In this document: in pieces, positions 8,250 to 16,307 of the stretch | How the letters are laid out: each line of letters starts with the position of its first letter | Numbering within the stretch: the first letter of the stretch is position 1 | The notes under the pieces: generated by a model | The model's input: the letters and a program-made list of their open reading frames with translations, nothing else | Databases searched by the model: none | Told to the model about the DNA's origin: nothing | Made by a program: the position numbers and the translations under genes | Source: CANLBN01 sp047634655 | GTDB lineage: Bacteria > Pseudomonadota > Gammaproteobacteria > Pseudomonadales > Cellvibrionaceae | DNA: 19,525 nucleotides | NCBI GenBank assembly: GCA_047634655.1 | Contig: JBLIHY010000041.1 | Span: forward strand, 1-19,525 | Reading direction: 5' to 3'

Positions 8250-8531
8250 ATGGATGCCGAACAAATCAGACAACTTGCTAAGCTTACTCAAATTAATATC
8301 AGCGATACTACCGTAAGCGAAGTGGCGCACAAGCTCAGCGATATCCTGCAGCTCATCGATCAATTGCAGGCCGCCGACACTAGTGGCGTAAAGGCCATGG
8401 CACATCCGCTGGACGCCAACCAGGTGCTCAGAAGTGACGAGATCACTGAATCCAACCAGCGAGAGGCACTGCAAGCCAGTGCACCCGCTGTTGAAAATGG
8501 ACTATTTTTAGTCCCAAAAGTGATCGACTAA
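8250..8531 (+). CDS. gatC: Asp/Glu-tRNA amidotransferase subunit C
   Basis: The product has 93 residues, the standard GatC length. GatC is the small belt-like subunit that wraps GatA and GatB and stabilises the amidotransferase that converts Glu-tRNA(Gln) and/or Asp-tRNA(Asn) to the amidated forms. The N-terminal helix (EQIRQLAKLTQINIS), the helical ILQLIDQLQAADTSGV block, and the C-terminal LRSDEI and LFLVPKVI motifs are typical. It is the first gene of gatC-gatA-gatB, with 25 bp to gatA. The ATG at 8250 fits the family N-terminus, though the sequence before it is AT-rich with no ribosome-binding site of note. Confidence 0.95.
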   Translation: MDAEQIRQLAKLTQINISDTTVSEVAHKLSDILQLIDQLQAADTSGVKAMAHPLDANQVLRSDEITESNQREALQASAPAVENGLFLVPKVID

Positions 8532-8556
8532 ACTCCGCTCAAGATATCCGCCAACT

Positions 8557-10032
8557 ATGCATAATCTCACTCTCGCGCAACTGCGCCGCGCCCTCCGAGA
8601 AAAACAGTTTTCCGCCCGCGAAGTCACGCAACATTTCCTGGGACGCATAAAAACACTGGGTGATCGCTTCAACAGTTTTATCACCGTTTGCGAAGAGCAA
8701 GCGCTCGACCAGGCCGAGCGATCCGATAAACAGCTGGCCAGCGGCAATATTGCCCCGTTAACCGGCATTCCCATCGCTCATAAAGATCTCTTTTGTACCC
8801 GAGGCATTCGCACTTCCTGCGGTTCGAAAATGTTGCATAACTTCGTACCGTGTTACAGCGCCACGATAGTGGAAAATTGCCAGGAGGCCGGTGGTATTAT
8901 TCTTGGAAAAACCAACATGGATGAGTTTGCCATGGGTTCCTCCAATGAAAACAGCTACTACGGTGCTGTGCGCAATCCTTGGAATACTGATCGGGTTCCC
9001 GGTGGCTCTTCTGGCGGTTCCGCAGCGGCCGTAGCCGCACGACTTGTACCAGTGGCGACTGCCAGTGATACCGGTGGCTCCATTCGCCAGCCAGCGAGTT
9101 TCTGTGGGGTAACCGGCCTGAAGCCCACTTATGGCCGAATTTCCCGCTGGGGCATGGTGGCTTACGCCTCCAGCCTCGATCAAGCCGGACCCATTACGCA
9201 GACGGCGGAAGACGCCGCCATTATGCTAAATGTTATGGCTGGTCACGACCCTAAAGATTCCACAAGCATTACTCAAGTAAAGCCAGACTACACCGCTACA
9301 CTCAACAATCCATTGGACGGGCTGCGGATTGGAATACCCGAAGAGTACTTCAGTGACAGCTTAGACACCGAAGTGGCCAGCGGCATTCAGGCCGCCATCA
9401 AGATCTACGAAAAAATGGGCGCCAACATCCAAAGTATTTCCTTGCCTAATACCCATCTGGCTGTGCCAGCTTATTATGTCATTGCCCCAGCGGAATGCTC
9501 TGCCAACTTATCGCGATTCGATGGCGTCCGCTACGGCTATCGCTGTGACAATCCCAAGAATTTAGAAGATCTCTACAAACGCACGCGCGAAGAGGGCTTT
9601 GGCGAAGAGGTTAAGCGACGTATTCTGATTGGGGCCTACACGCTTTCCGTTGGCTATTACGACGCCTATTATCGCAAGGCGCAAAAAGTCCGTCGCTTGA
9701 TTAAGGACGATTTCGATCAGGCCTTCCAAAAGGTGGACATTATTGCCGGGCCGGTAAGTCCCAATCCAGCATTTGCACTCGGCTCAAAGATCAAAGATCC
9801 CGTATCGATGTATCTGGAGGACATTTACACGCTGCCGACCAACTTGGCAGGTTTACCGGGGATTTCCATCCCCTGTGGGTTCAACCGACAGGGCTTACCC
9901 ATTGGCCTGCAACTGATAGCCGCCCATTTTCAGGAGGGGCGTCTACTCAACGTCGCCCACCGTTTTCAACGCGAGACCGACTTTCATCAAATCATCCCCA
10001 GCAATCTCAGCACTGAAGAGGGCGCGCGATGA
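8557..10032 (+). CDS. gatA: Asp/Glu-tRNA amidotransferase subunit A (amidase)
   Basis: GatA hydrolyses glutamine (or asparagine) and releases the ammonia that GatB uses to amidate mischarged tRNA. Its 491 residues match the family length. The amidase-signature Ser-cis-Ser-Lys triad is intact: Lys76 in PIAHKDLF, Ser151 in the GGSSGGSAAA loop, and the nucleophile Ser175 in DTGGSIRQP. These sit three residues earlier than Lys79, Ser154 and Ser178 of S. aureus GatA. The downstream GLKPTYGRISRWG and DQAGPIT blocks are also typical. The start ATG at 8557 gives the usual MHNLTLAQLR N-terminus. The stop codon overlaps the gatB start by 4 bp (ATGA), so translational coupling with gatB is expected. Confidence 0.97.
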   Translation: MHNLTLAQLRRALREKQFSAREVTQHFLGRIKTLGDRFNSFITVCEEQALDQAERSDKQLASGNIAPLTGIPIAHKDLFCTRGIRTSCGSKMLHNFVPCYSATIVENCQEAGGIILGKTNMDEFAMGSSNENSYYGAVRNPWNTDRVPGGSSGGSAAAVAARLVPVATASDTGGSIRQPASFCGVTGLKPTYGRISRWGMVAYASSLDQAGPITQTAEDAAIMLNVMAGHDPKDSTSITQVKPDYTATLNNPLDGLRIGIPEEYFSDSLDTEVASGIQAAIKIYEKMGANIQSISLPNTHLAVPAYYVIAPAECSANLSRFDGVRYGYRCDNPKNLEDLYKRTREEGFGEEVKRRILIGAYTLSVGYYDAYYRKAQKVRRLIKDDFDQAFQKVDIIAGPVSPNPAFALGSKIKDPVSMYLEDIYTLPTNLAGLPGISIPCGFNRQGLPIGLQLIAAHFQEGRLLNVAHRFQRETDFHQIIPSNLSTEEGAR

Positions 10033-11507
10033 ACTGGGAAACCGTTATTGGTCTAGAAGTGCATATTCAACTGGCTACCCAGACGAAAATCTTCTCTGGA
10101 GCCAGCACCCGATACGGGGCCGAACCCAACACCCAGGCCTGCGCCATTGATATGGCCATGCCCGGGACTTTGCCAGTTGCCAACGAAAAAGCATTTCGCT
10201 ACGCCATCATGCTCGGCTTAGCCATTAACGCCGAAATTAACCGATATTCAGTGTTTGAACGCAAAAATTATTTTTATCCCGATCTGCCCAAAGGTTACCA
10301 GACCACACAACTGGCCGAACCAATCGTTGGCTGCGGTTATGTAGATATCGAGTTAAATGCCGGAGACAGCAAGCGGATCCGCATTCATCACGCTCACCTC
10401 GAGGAAGATGCCGGAAAATCCTTGCACGAAGACTTTCACGGCATGTCTGGCATCGATCTCAATCGCGCTGGAACCCCACTCATTGAAGTCGTCTCCGAGC
10501 CAGATATGCGCTCCGCTGAAGAAGCCGTAGCTTTCGCGAAGAAACTGCATGCTATCGTCACCTCGCTGGGAATTTGCGATGGCGAGCTATCGCAGGGATC
10601 TATGCGTTTTGATGTGAACATCTCCGTTCGCCCCAAAGGAGAACACGAGCTCGGTACTCGCACCGAAACTAAAAACTTGAACTCATTCAAATTTATGGAA
10701 GAAGCCATAGCCATGGAGGTCGAGCGTCAAATCGATCTTTTGGAAGACGGCGGCACCATCATGCAGGAAACGAGGCTTTACAATGGCGACACCAAAAACG
10801 CTCGCACCATGCGATCCAAAGAAGACGCCAATGACTACCGCTACTTCCCCTGCCCAGACTTACTCCCCGTGGTTTTGGAAGAAAGCTATATCGAGGAAAT
10901 TCGCAAAAATTTACCCGAGCTTCCCGATGCTCGGTGTAAACGTTTTGTGGAGCACTATCAGCTGCGGGAACAAGACGCCAGCGCACTGGGATACGATGCT
11001 GCCCTCGCTCGATTTTTCGAGGACACTGTAGAGAAATGTGGAGACGCCAAATTTACCGTTAACTGGATCATGGGCGAAGTCTCTGCCCGCTTGAATGCAA
11101 ATGAAATAACTATCGGTCAGAGTCCGGTAACTGCCGAACAGTTGGCGGGTTTGATCGATCGCATCAAAGACAACACTATCTCCAGCAAAATAGCGAAAAC
11201 CGTATTCGGTGCTCTTTGGCAAGGCGAACACAAAACAGTGGACGCTATTATTGACAGCAGAGGGCTAAGACAAGTATCAGATGGCAATGCTCTGGAAGCC
11301 ATGGTGGATACAGTGATTACCAACAGCACCGCACAAATTGACAACTATCGCAAAGCTTCGCCCGATAGGCGCCCAAGAATGCTCGGTTACTTTGTTGGAC
11401 AGATTATGAAAGTATCGAAGGGGCAAGCCAACCCTCAAATAATCAACCAATTATTAACCAAAAAACTGACGGCACTAGTCGATAGTGATGATGGCCACGA
11501 ACATTAA
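10029..11507 (+). CDS. gatB: Asp/Glu-tRNA amidotransferase subunit B
   Basis: GatB activates the carboxyl of the misacylated amino acid on tRNA by phosphorylation and transfers ammonia from GatA. The 492 residues start with WETVIGLEVHIQL, the family hallmark. FERKNYFYPDLPKGYQ at about residues 76-91 and HLEEDAGKS near residue 120 follow, all from the kinase-like catalytic core. The YDVNISVRP-type segment appears as FDVNISVRP, then the tRNA-binding GatB/YqeY-like helical tail covers about 335-490. The start overlaps gatA by 4 bp. The complex typically supplies Asn-tRNA(Asn) where AsnRS or asparagine synthesis is limiting, or Gln-tRNA(Gln) where GlnRS is missing; the window cannot tell which applies here. 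Confidence 0.97.
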   Translation: MNWETVIGLEVHIQLATQTKIFSGASTRYGAEPNTQACAIDMAMPGTLPVANEKAFRYAIMLGLAINAEINRYSVFERKNYFYPDLPKGYQTTQLAEPIVGCGYVDIELNAGDSKRIRIHHAHLEEDAGKSLHEDFHGMSGIDLNRAGTPLIEVVSEPDMRSAEEAVAFAKKLHAIVTSLGICDGELSQGSMRFDVNISVRPKGEHELGTRTETKNLNSFKFMEEAIAMEVERQIDLLEDGGTIMQETRLYNGDTKNARTMRSKEDANDYRYFPCPDLLPVVLEESYIEEIRKNLPELPDARCKRFVEHYQLREQDASALGYDAALARFFEDTVEKCGDAKFTVNWIMGEVSARLNANEITIGQSPVTAEQLAGLIDRIKDNTISSKIAKTVFGALWQGEHKTVDAIIDSRGLRQVSDGNALEAMVDTVITNSTAQIDNYRKASPDRRPRMLGYFVGQIMKVSKGQANPQIINQLLTKKLTALVDSDDGHEH

Positions 11508-11585
11508 ATGACAACGCGGCCTGGCGATCCGGGTAGAAGCGCGAAAGACAGGAAGTAAGAGAGACACAAAACTCAGGGGAATCTC

Positions 11586-11882
11586 ATGGCACTTAGGAAA
11601 GATAAGCAAAAAGTACTCGGCGAGAATTTTGATGACGAACGCATCAAGACCTTTCTAGAGTTCGAGAGCTATAGCGACGTGGATCCGGATTATCATCTCC
11701 TGGAAAAAGCCTATCGCGGCATGAAGGCGGATAACTTCGCTACTTTTGTCGAGTTTTTTGTCGCCGAAGGACACGACATTAACGCGAAGAGCCCACAGGA
11801 TAGAAGTTTTTTACAAACGATTAAACAACACCGCCTGGCGCAACCCTATATCGCTGCTTTAGAAGCGAAGGGTGCCCATTAA
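11586..11882 (+). CDS. PA4642-family small protein of unknown function
   Basis: This encodes 98 residues in a soluble, charged protein without a signal peptide or membrane segment. The start MALRKDKQKVLGENFDDERIK and the middle FVEFFVAEGHDINAKSP recall the small protein family named after Pseudomonas PA4642. The helical region FLEFESYSDVDPDYHLLEKAYRGM is typical. No biochemical role is known to me. The start at 11586 is supported by AGGGGA six bases upstream. It lies 78 bp after gatB, and cysZ begins 5 bp after its stop, so it is likely read with cysZ and possibly with gatCAB. The family assignment is from memory of the pattern and is moderately sure. Confidence 0.8.
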   Translation: MALRKDKQKVLGENFDDERIKTFLEFESYSDVDPDYHLLEKAYRGMKADNFATFVEFFVAEGHDINAKSPQDRSFLQTIKQHRLAQPYIAALEAKGAH

Positions 11883-11887
11883 GTACG

Positions 11888-12664
11888 ATGCCTATCCCTC
11901 CCAACACCACTGCCGCTGGCTTTAGTTATCTCGTTCAAGGGGCGGGATGGCTAATAAAACCCGGAATGAAGCGTTTTGTTCTAGTCCCCCTGCTTGCCAA
12001 TTTACTGATTTTCATACTGCTCACTTTCCTACTGATCCAATACTTTTCGTCGATCTACACTTGGTTCGAAAGCTGGCTGAATTTTTGGGACTGGTTGTCA
12101 TTTATCGCCAGTTTTATCGCCGTTTTCCTCTCTGTACTGATCTTCTTTCTAATACTGTTAATCTATGGATTTAGCTTCAACGTTATTACCAATCTTATTG
12201 GCGCACCTTTTTATGGGCTGCTAACTGAAAAAATAGATCATCGGATAAGCAACACCACTCCACCCGAGGAAAGTACCCCGGCGATGGTCGCACGCACCTT
12301 GCATCGCGAGATAATAAAACTCTGGTATATCACCAGCCGAAGTCTCATTGTCAGCCTGGGTTTGCTCCTATTGTCGTTTATTCCTTTTTTGAACTTGTTA
12401 GTACCCGTGCTGGCCGTGATCTGGTCGTCATGGGTAATGACGCTCCAATACGTGGACTATCCCGCGGATAGTTATCAACTGTCTTTCACACAGCTTCGCC
12501 AGCGGCTAAAACCGCAATTCTGGTCGACACTGGGCTTTGGTGGCAGCGTCGCCCTAGGTAGCATGGTGCCCGTATTCAACATCCTTATCGTGCCCATTGC
12601 CGTCGCGGGAGGAACCGTATTCTGGAACCGCGAATTAAGAGCGGTGAGCGTGCAGATCAAGTAA
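11888..12664 (+). CDS. cysZ: Sulfate transporter CysZ (EI24 family)
   Basis: CysZ is an inner-membrane protein for high-affinity sulfate uptake feeding cysteine synthesis. The 258 residues compare with 253 in E. coli. Hydrophobic segments lie at about residues 30-52, 69-97, 152-185 and 212-242. Family features are the N-terminal GFSYLVQGAGWLIKPGMKRFVLVPLLAN, the NLIGAPFYGLLTEKID loop at about 102-117, and the C-terminal NILIVPIAVAGGTVFW. The ATG lies 5 bp after the stop of the preceding small gene; a purine-rich stretch inside that gene's 3' end may serve as its ribosome-binding site. No cys regulon partner is adjacent, and no terminator is evident after the stop. Confidence 0.93.
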   Translation: MPIPPNTTAAGFSYLVQGAGWLIKPGMKRFVLVPLLANLLIFILLTFLLIQYFSSIYTWFESWLNFWDWLSFIASFIAVFLSVLIFFLILLIYGFSFNVITNLIGAPFYGLLTEKIDHRISNTTPPEESTPAMVARTLHREIIKLWYITSRSLIVSLGLLLLSFIPFLNLLVPVLAVIWSSWVMTLQYVDYPADSYQLSFTQLRQRLKPQFWSTLGFGGSVALGSMVPVFNILIVPIAVAGGTVFWNRELRAVSVQIK

Positions 12665-13641
12665 TGGATTTACGGCGCGCTTAACGGACCACGATCCTGT
12701 GTACTATGACTTCATAAAAAGTAAACGCTCGCTTACGCCAAAAGCCAATCTTTAAAATAGTCGCTGTTAAATTGACCGCCATGGTTCTTTATCGTATTGA
12801 GAATCTATTTGCATAGCCATCAGCCTCTATTTCCAAAAAAAAGAATGGATCCTGAAAATCATAAACAGCAAAATATTTATTGTTTTGTATATTTGAATGA
12901 ACTTTAAGCAAAATAAAGCCTCTATTGACCGTGGACAAGGAAATCGGCAGATCCAATTAAGTAATTTTTATATGTTTTTGTATATAAAATACTGTTAATT
13001 TCCAGCATCAATTTTTCGATGGATATTAGGGAGGATAATAGCCACGTAACATAACCTAAACTTATGACCAATAACCAATTTTGGTATGGACGATGACAGG
13101 GATGACAGCGCTACTCTCGGGCTGTTATGGCGATAACCGCTAAGGATGGCGGCAGTACTGGCGGCATAGGGAACCGTCGCCAGTATGGCGCCAACGGACG
13201 ATAGTGAGATCGGACGATTTAGTCTTTGTAGCAATAAGCTTAACAACGAGAATATTAGCTCGGACAGGTGTGCTCATACCCATTTGGTAATTAGAGATAA
13301 CTCATCGAGCTTTAATCGTCGAATAATCACCAGTAAATTTAATTCTGAAAAACCACAAATCAGCAACTGAATACAAAAAAATAAAAATGGCAAAAGACGT
13401 AAACGTCCAGAAAGGTTAAGAAGTAAAAACTAAAAACATTGGGAAAATGAACGGTTTAATTTCACCGAAATATCTACCGGAATAACCATCAGCTTTTCAG
13501 ACAAGCCATTCGCTCGTATTGTCAGCGTGTTTGCCCGAAACTAAAATTTCACGGTATTCCGGCAGCAACTGACGGGGCAATCTCGATGATCAAAGGTCTG
13601 GTTCCGTAGATGAGACCCGGCGTTCAATTCCCCTACTGGTA
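12665..13641. other. Gene-poor spacer of about 1 kb, no intact gene recognised
   Basis: The stretch between cysZ and the flavoprotein gene is AT-rich for most of its length, with a GC-richer island around 13090-13200. No tRNA with a full cloverleaf, no rRNA and no conserved ORF was recognised. The island reads openly on the minus strand (12995-13246, 83 codons) and contains VGAILATVPYAASTAAILSG, which faintly resembles a major-facilitator membrane segment. The frame does not continue in a family-like way. The block may be the residue of lost genes. A hairpin in it is listed separately. Confidence 0.6.
13155..13186 (+). repeat. Hairpin-forming inverted repeat in the gene-poor spacer
   Basis: TACTGGCG (13156-13163) is complementary to CGCCAGTA (13178-13185). 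G-U pairs on both sides and one further C-G pair inside give an 11-bp stem with a 10-nt loop when read as plus-strand RNA. The left arm overlaps a short direct repeat, GGCGGCA at 13148-13154 and again at 13160-13166. It is much richer in GC than the surrounding DNA. No T-tract follows, so it does not look like an intrinsic terminator. Confidence 0.45.
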
Positions 13642-15762
13642 TCAACCTCGCATCCAACCATGGAACTTACCAACCCACCGCAGAGTCCGCTCGGAGACAT
13701 GGGCCCGCTTCCATTCGCCAGCAGCATACTTGTTGGCCTCGCTCAAAGTCGGATAAATATGAATAGTACTCAGAATTTTGTTGAGGCCGATATTATGTTT
13801 CATGGCACTGACAAATTCGGTGATCAATTCACCGGCGTGATAACCAACAATGGTACAACCCAATACTCGATCCGTGCCCTTGGCTGTCAGTACCTTAACA
13901 AAACCTTTAGCCTGGTTATCGGCAATGGCCCGATCGAGATCGTCAATACCATAGGTGGTTACTTCGTAGTCCAACTGCTTCTGTCTGGCCTCAGTTTCGC
14001 TGAGACCTACTCGCGCCACCTCGGGATCGGTAAAGGTGGCCCAGGGAATCACTCGGTAATCAACTTTGAATTTCTTTAGAACCCCAAACAGTGCGTTAAC
14101 ACTGGCATACCAAGCCTGATGTGCAGCGGTATGAGTGAATTGATAAGGGCCCGCCACGTCGCCACAAGCATAAATATTCGGAAAGCGGGTACGTAAGTGT
14201 TCATCCACTTGTACCGTGCCAGTCTTTGTAATTTCAATATTTAAGTCATCAAGACCCAAGCCTTCGGTGTTGGCCCGGCGGCCTACCGCGACGATCACTC
14301 GATCAAAGGGCAAGCTGCGTTTACCGTCCGCACCTTCAATCTGAGCAAGATAGCCGGATCCACTGGACTCAAAACCGATAATTTTCTGCTTCAGATGAAC
14401 TTCGATACCTTCGTTCTCAAAAGTTTTCAACATGTAGGCCGATACATCTTCATCCTCCCGCGGCATCAATCGATCGGCCATGTCCACGATAGTGACCGAA
14501 GTCCCCAAACGCTGGAAGGCTTGCGCCAGCTCACAGCCGATGGGGCCCGCGCCCATTAATAATAATTTTTTGGGTTGTTCTTGTAGCGACCAGAGATTGT
14601 CGGAAGTTAGCGGATCGACTTGATCGAGACCTGGAATTGGCGGTACAAAGGGGCGTGCGCCACTAGCGATAATAATATTTTTGGTGGTAATTATCCGATC
14701 ATTCACCTGTACTTTCCAAGGCGACAATATTCGAGCTTCACCCTTTACGCAGTCTACCCCTAACTTGGTATAACGCTCGGCGGAATCGTGAGGCTCAATG
14801 GTATCGATGACCTCGTGTACCCGCTGCATAACTTTAGGAAAGTTAACGTCGCCGCTACAGTTCTCGATACCCAGCTGATGGGCAGTTTGCATGTAGTGAC
14901 GAATCTTAGCCGCGCGAATTAGAGATTTACTGGGCACGCAACCGGTATTGAGGCAATCGCCACCCATCTTGTGTTTTTCAATCAAAACGACTTTGGCTTT
15001 CACGGCCGCCGCAATATAGGCACTGACCAATCCAGCGCTGCCAGCGCCGATCACCACCAGATTGGCATCAAAATGCTTGGGCTTTTCGTAATTTTTGTAG
15101 GCTTTGTAATTGCGGTAAGCGGCGACCAGCGCTTTGACAATGTAAGGAAAAATCGCCAGTAAAAAAAAGGCGCCGATAATACCTGGAGTGGCGATCCCTT
15201 GCAGGCTCAATGCTTCCACTTCACCCAACTGGGCGCCAGCATTCACATAAACTGCCGTACCGGCGAGCATGCCCAACTGGCTAGCCCAATAAAAAGACCA
15301 AGTTTTCATTTGTGTCAAACCAAAAATCAGGTTAATAACAAAGAAAGGAATAATCGGGATTAAGCGAAGGGAGAAAAGGTAAAAAACACCATCTTTTCTG
15401 ATGCCCCGATTAACGGTCTCTAGATGGTGACCAAACTTCCGGTTTACCCAATCGGCAAACAGGGTACGCGACAATAAAAAGGCCAGAGTAGCACCAATGC
15501 TGCTGGCGAAAGACACCAATACCAAACCCCACCAAAAACCAAAAACCGCGCCGCCGATCAGAGTAATGGCCGCTGCGCCGGGAATCGATAAGGCGGTAAC
15601 AAACACGTAAAAAAACAAATAAATGACTGAAGCCGTTAGCGCGTTATGAGAAACCCAAGTGCGAAATTGCGTTAGCGATAGGTATTGCTGACCATCGAAC
15701 CAGAAGAAGGCGCCGATCAAGGCCACAATCGACAATAGGATGATTAATTTAGAAAGTTTCAT
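13642..15762 (-). CDS. TVP38/TMEM64 membrane domain fused to a mercuric-reductase-like FAD/NAD(P) oxidoreductase
   Basis: The product has 706 residues in two parts. Residues 1-210 are a TVP38/TMEM64 (SNARE-associated) membrane domain with several hydrophobic segments and the VTALSIPGAAAITLIGGAV and SLRLIPIIPFFVINLIFGLT motifs. From about 231 a class-I disulfide oxidoreductase begins: FAD site VVIGAGSAGLVSA, redox pair Cys270 and Cys275 in GGDCLNTGCVPSK, NAD(P) site LLMGAGPIGCELAQAF, and second FAD motif NIYACGDVAG. The C-terminal dimer domain has HIYPTLSEAN, where Tyr670 stands in place of the His of HxHPT that acts as acid-base in dihydrolipoamide dehydrogenase. It also lacks MerA's N-terminal HMA domain and C-terminal Cys pair, so it is neither a true MerA nor an Lpd. 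This fusion is known in proteobacteria; its substrate is not known to me. The gene stands alone between two long spacers. Confidence 0.9.
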   Translation of the reverse strand: MKLSKLIILLSIVALIGAFFWFDGQQYLSLTQFRTWVSHNALTASVIYLFFYVFVTALSIPGAAAITLIGGAVFGFWWGLVLVSFASSIGATLAFLLSRTLFADWVNRKFGHHLETVNRGIRKDGVFYLFSLRLIPIIPFFVINLIFGLTQMKTWSFYWASQLGMLAGTAVYVNAGAQLGEVEALSLQGIATPGIIGAFFLLAIFPYIVKALVAAYRNYKAYKNYEKPKHFDANLVVIGAGSAGLVSAYIAAAVKAKVVLIEKHKMGGDCLNTGCVPSKSLIRAAKIRHYMQTAHQLGIENCSGDVNFPKVMQRVHEVIDTIEPHDSAERYTKLGVDCVKGEARILSPWKVQVNDRIITTKNIIIASGARPFVPPIPGLDQVDPLTSDNLWSLQEQPKKLLLMGAGPIGCELAQAFQRLGTSVTIVDMADRLMPREDEDVSAYMLKTFENEGIEVHLKQKIIGFESSGSGYLAQIEGADGKRSLPFDRVIVAVGRRANTEGLGLDDLNIEITKTGTVQVDEHLRTRFPNIYACGDVAGPYQFTHTAAHQAWYASVNALFGVLKKFKVDYRVIPWATFTDPEVARVGLSETEARQKQLDYEVTTYGIDDLDRAIADNQAKGFVKVLTAKGTDRVLGCTIVGYHAGELITEFVSAMKHNIGLNKILSTIHIYPTLSEANKYAAGEWKRAHVSERTLRWVGKFHGWMRG

Positions 15763-16011
15763 GAATTGGACTTCTCTTGTTGAATTATTAATCTTGGTAG
15801 AGCCAACGTTTTTATAAAAACGATTAACTCAACATATGAGTCGACAGACTCACGTGAGCCATAAAATTAAGCGTTTTGTTCGGCCAAGGGCCTACCTAGT
15901 CACCCTATACGACAATACGCCACAAGGCTCGGCTAGCGTAAAGCCGCCAACTTTCAAGAGCGATCTATAAATTGATCGAGATAGTTTATTTAAATTCCAG
16001 CTTACTAGAAG

Positions 16012-16132
16012 CTATCTAAAAATTGATTGATTTATGAATTCGTGTCCTTAAACCTCTAGGAAGTGACTTATTTACCTAGAAATAAATTAATTTATTTCGG
16101 TGAGAGATTACTAAAATTTAATTTTTAGATAG
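16012..16132. repeat. MITE-like 121-bp unit with perfect 13-bp terminal inverted repeats
   Basis: CTATCTAAAAATT at 16012-16024 is the exact reverse complement of AATTTTTAGATAG at 16120-16132. The next base outward on each side does not pair. Between the arms, 16079-16098 is a perfect 20-bp AT palindrome centred on AATT. The unit is non-coding and AT-rich. No target-site duplication is obvious at the edges. It could be a small non-autonomous element or a long cruciform/RNA structure; a chance match is less likely for 13 bp but easier in AT-rich DNA. Confidence 0.45.
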
Positions 16133-16286
16133 GTGCTAATTAACTCTGAAAAAAGACTCCCATACTTTTCTTGGCGGTGGAAGCGAAAATGCTGGTTTTA
16201 ATTAAAAAGTGCTAGACTGAAGGCTCTGACCAATAGAAGCCGATAAGGTTTCGCAATAACATTTTCGATAAAAATAGAGGGCTATT

Positions 16287-16307
16287 TTCGCTCAGATACT
16301 GAGCGAA
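16287..16307. promoter_or_regulatory. Perfect 9-bp hairpin with 3-nt loop about 120 bp before ppk1
   Basis: TTCGCTCAG (16287-16295) and CTGAGCGAA (16299-16307) are exact reverse complements separated by ATA. Neither strand has a T-tract after it, so an intrinsic terminator is unlikely. Position in the ppk1 upstream region suggests an operator or a 5'-UTR structure; that role is inferred. Confidence 0.45.

Noticed and set aside
8091..8474. 127-codon minus-strand frame across the gatC leader and gatC
   Set aside because: It is a shadow of gatC with no family features and no conserved start.
12721..12737. GTAAACG/CGCTTAC-like dyad after cysZ as a terminator
   Set aside because: Stem is interrupted, the loop is too small, and no T-tract follows.
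13328..13649. tmRNA-like traces: GCAAAAGACGTAAAC at 13390-13404 resembles an ssrA tag start, and GTTCAATTCCCC at 13622-13633 resembles a T-arm at about the right distance
   Set aside because: The tag would read AKDVNVQKG and not end in ALAA. The T-stem has mismatches, the 3' end overlaps the flavoprotein stop, and no proper 5' acceptor half or GATTCTGGATTCGAC-like segment is present. Probably chance; an Infernal tmRNA search would settle it.
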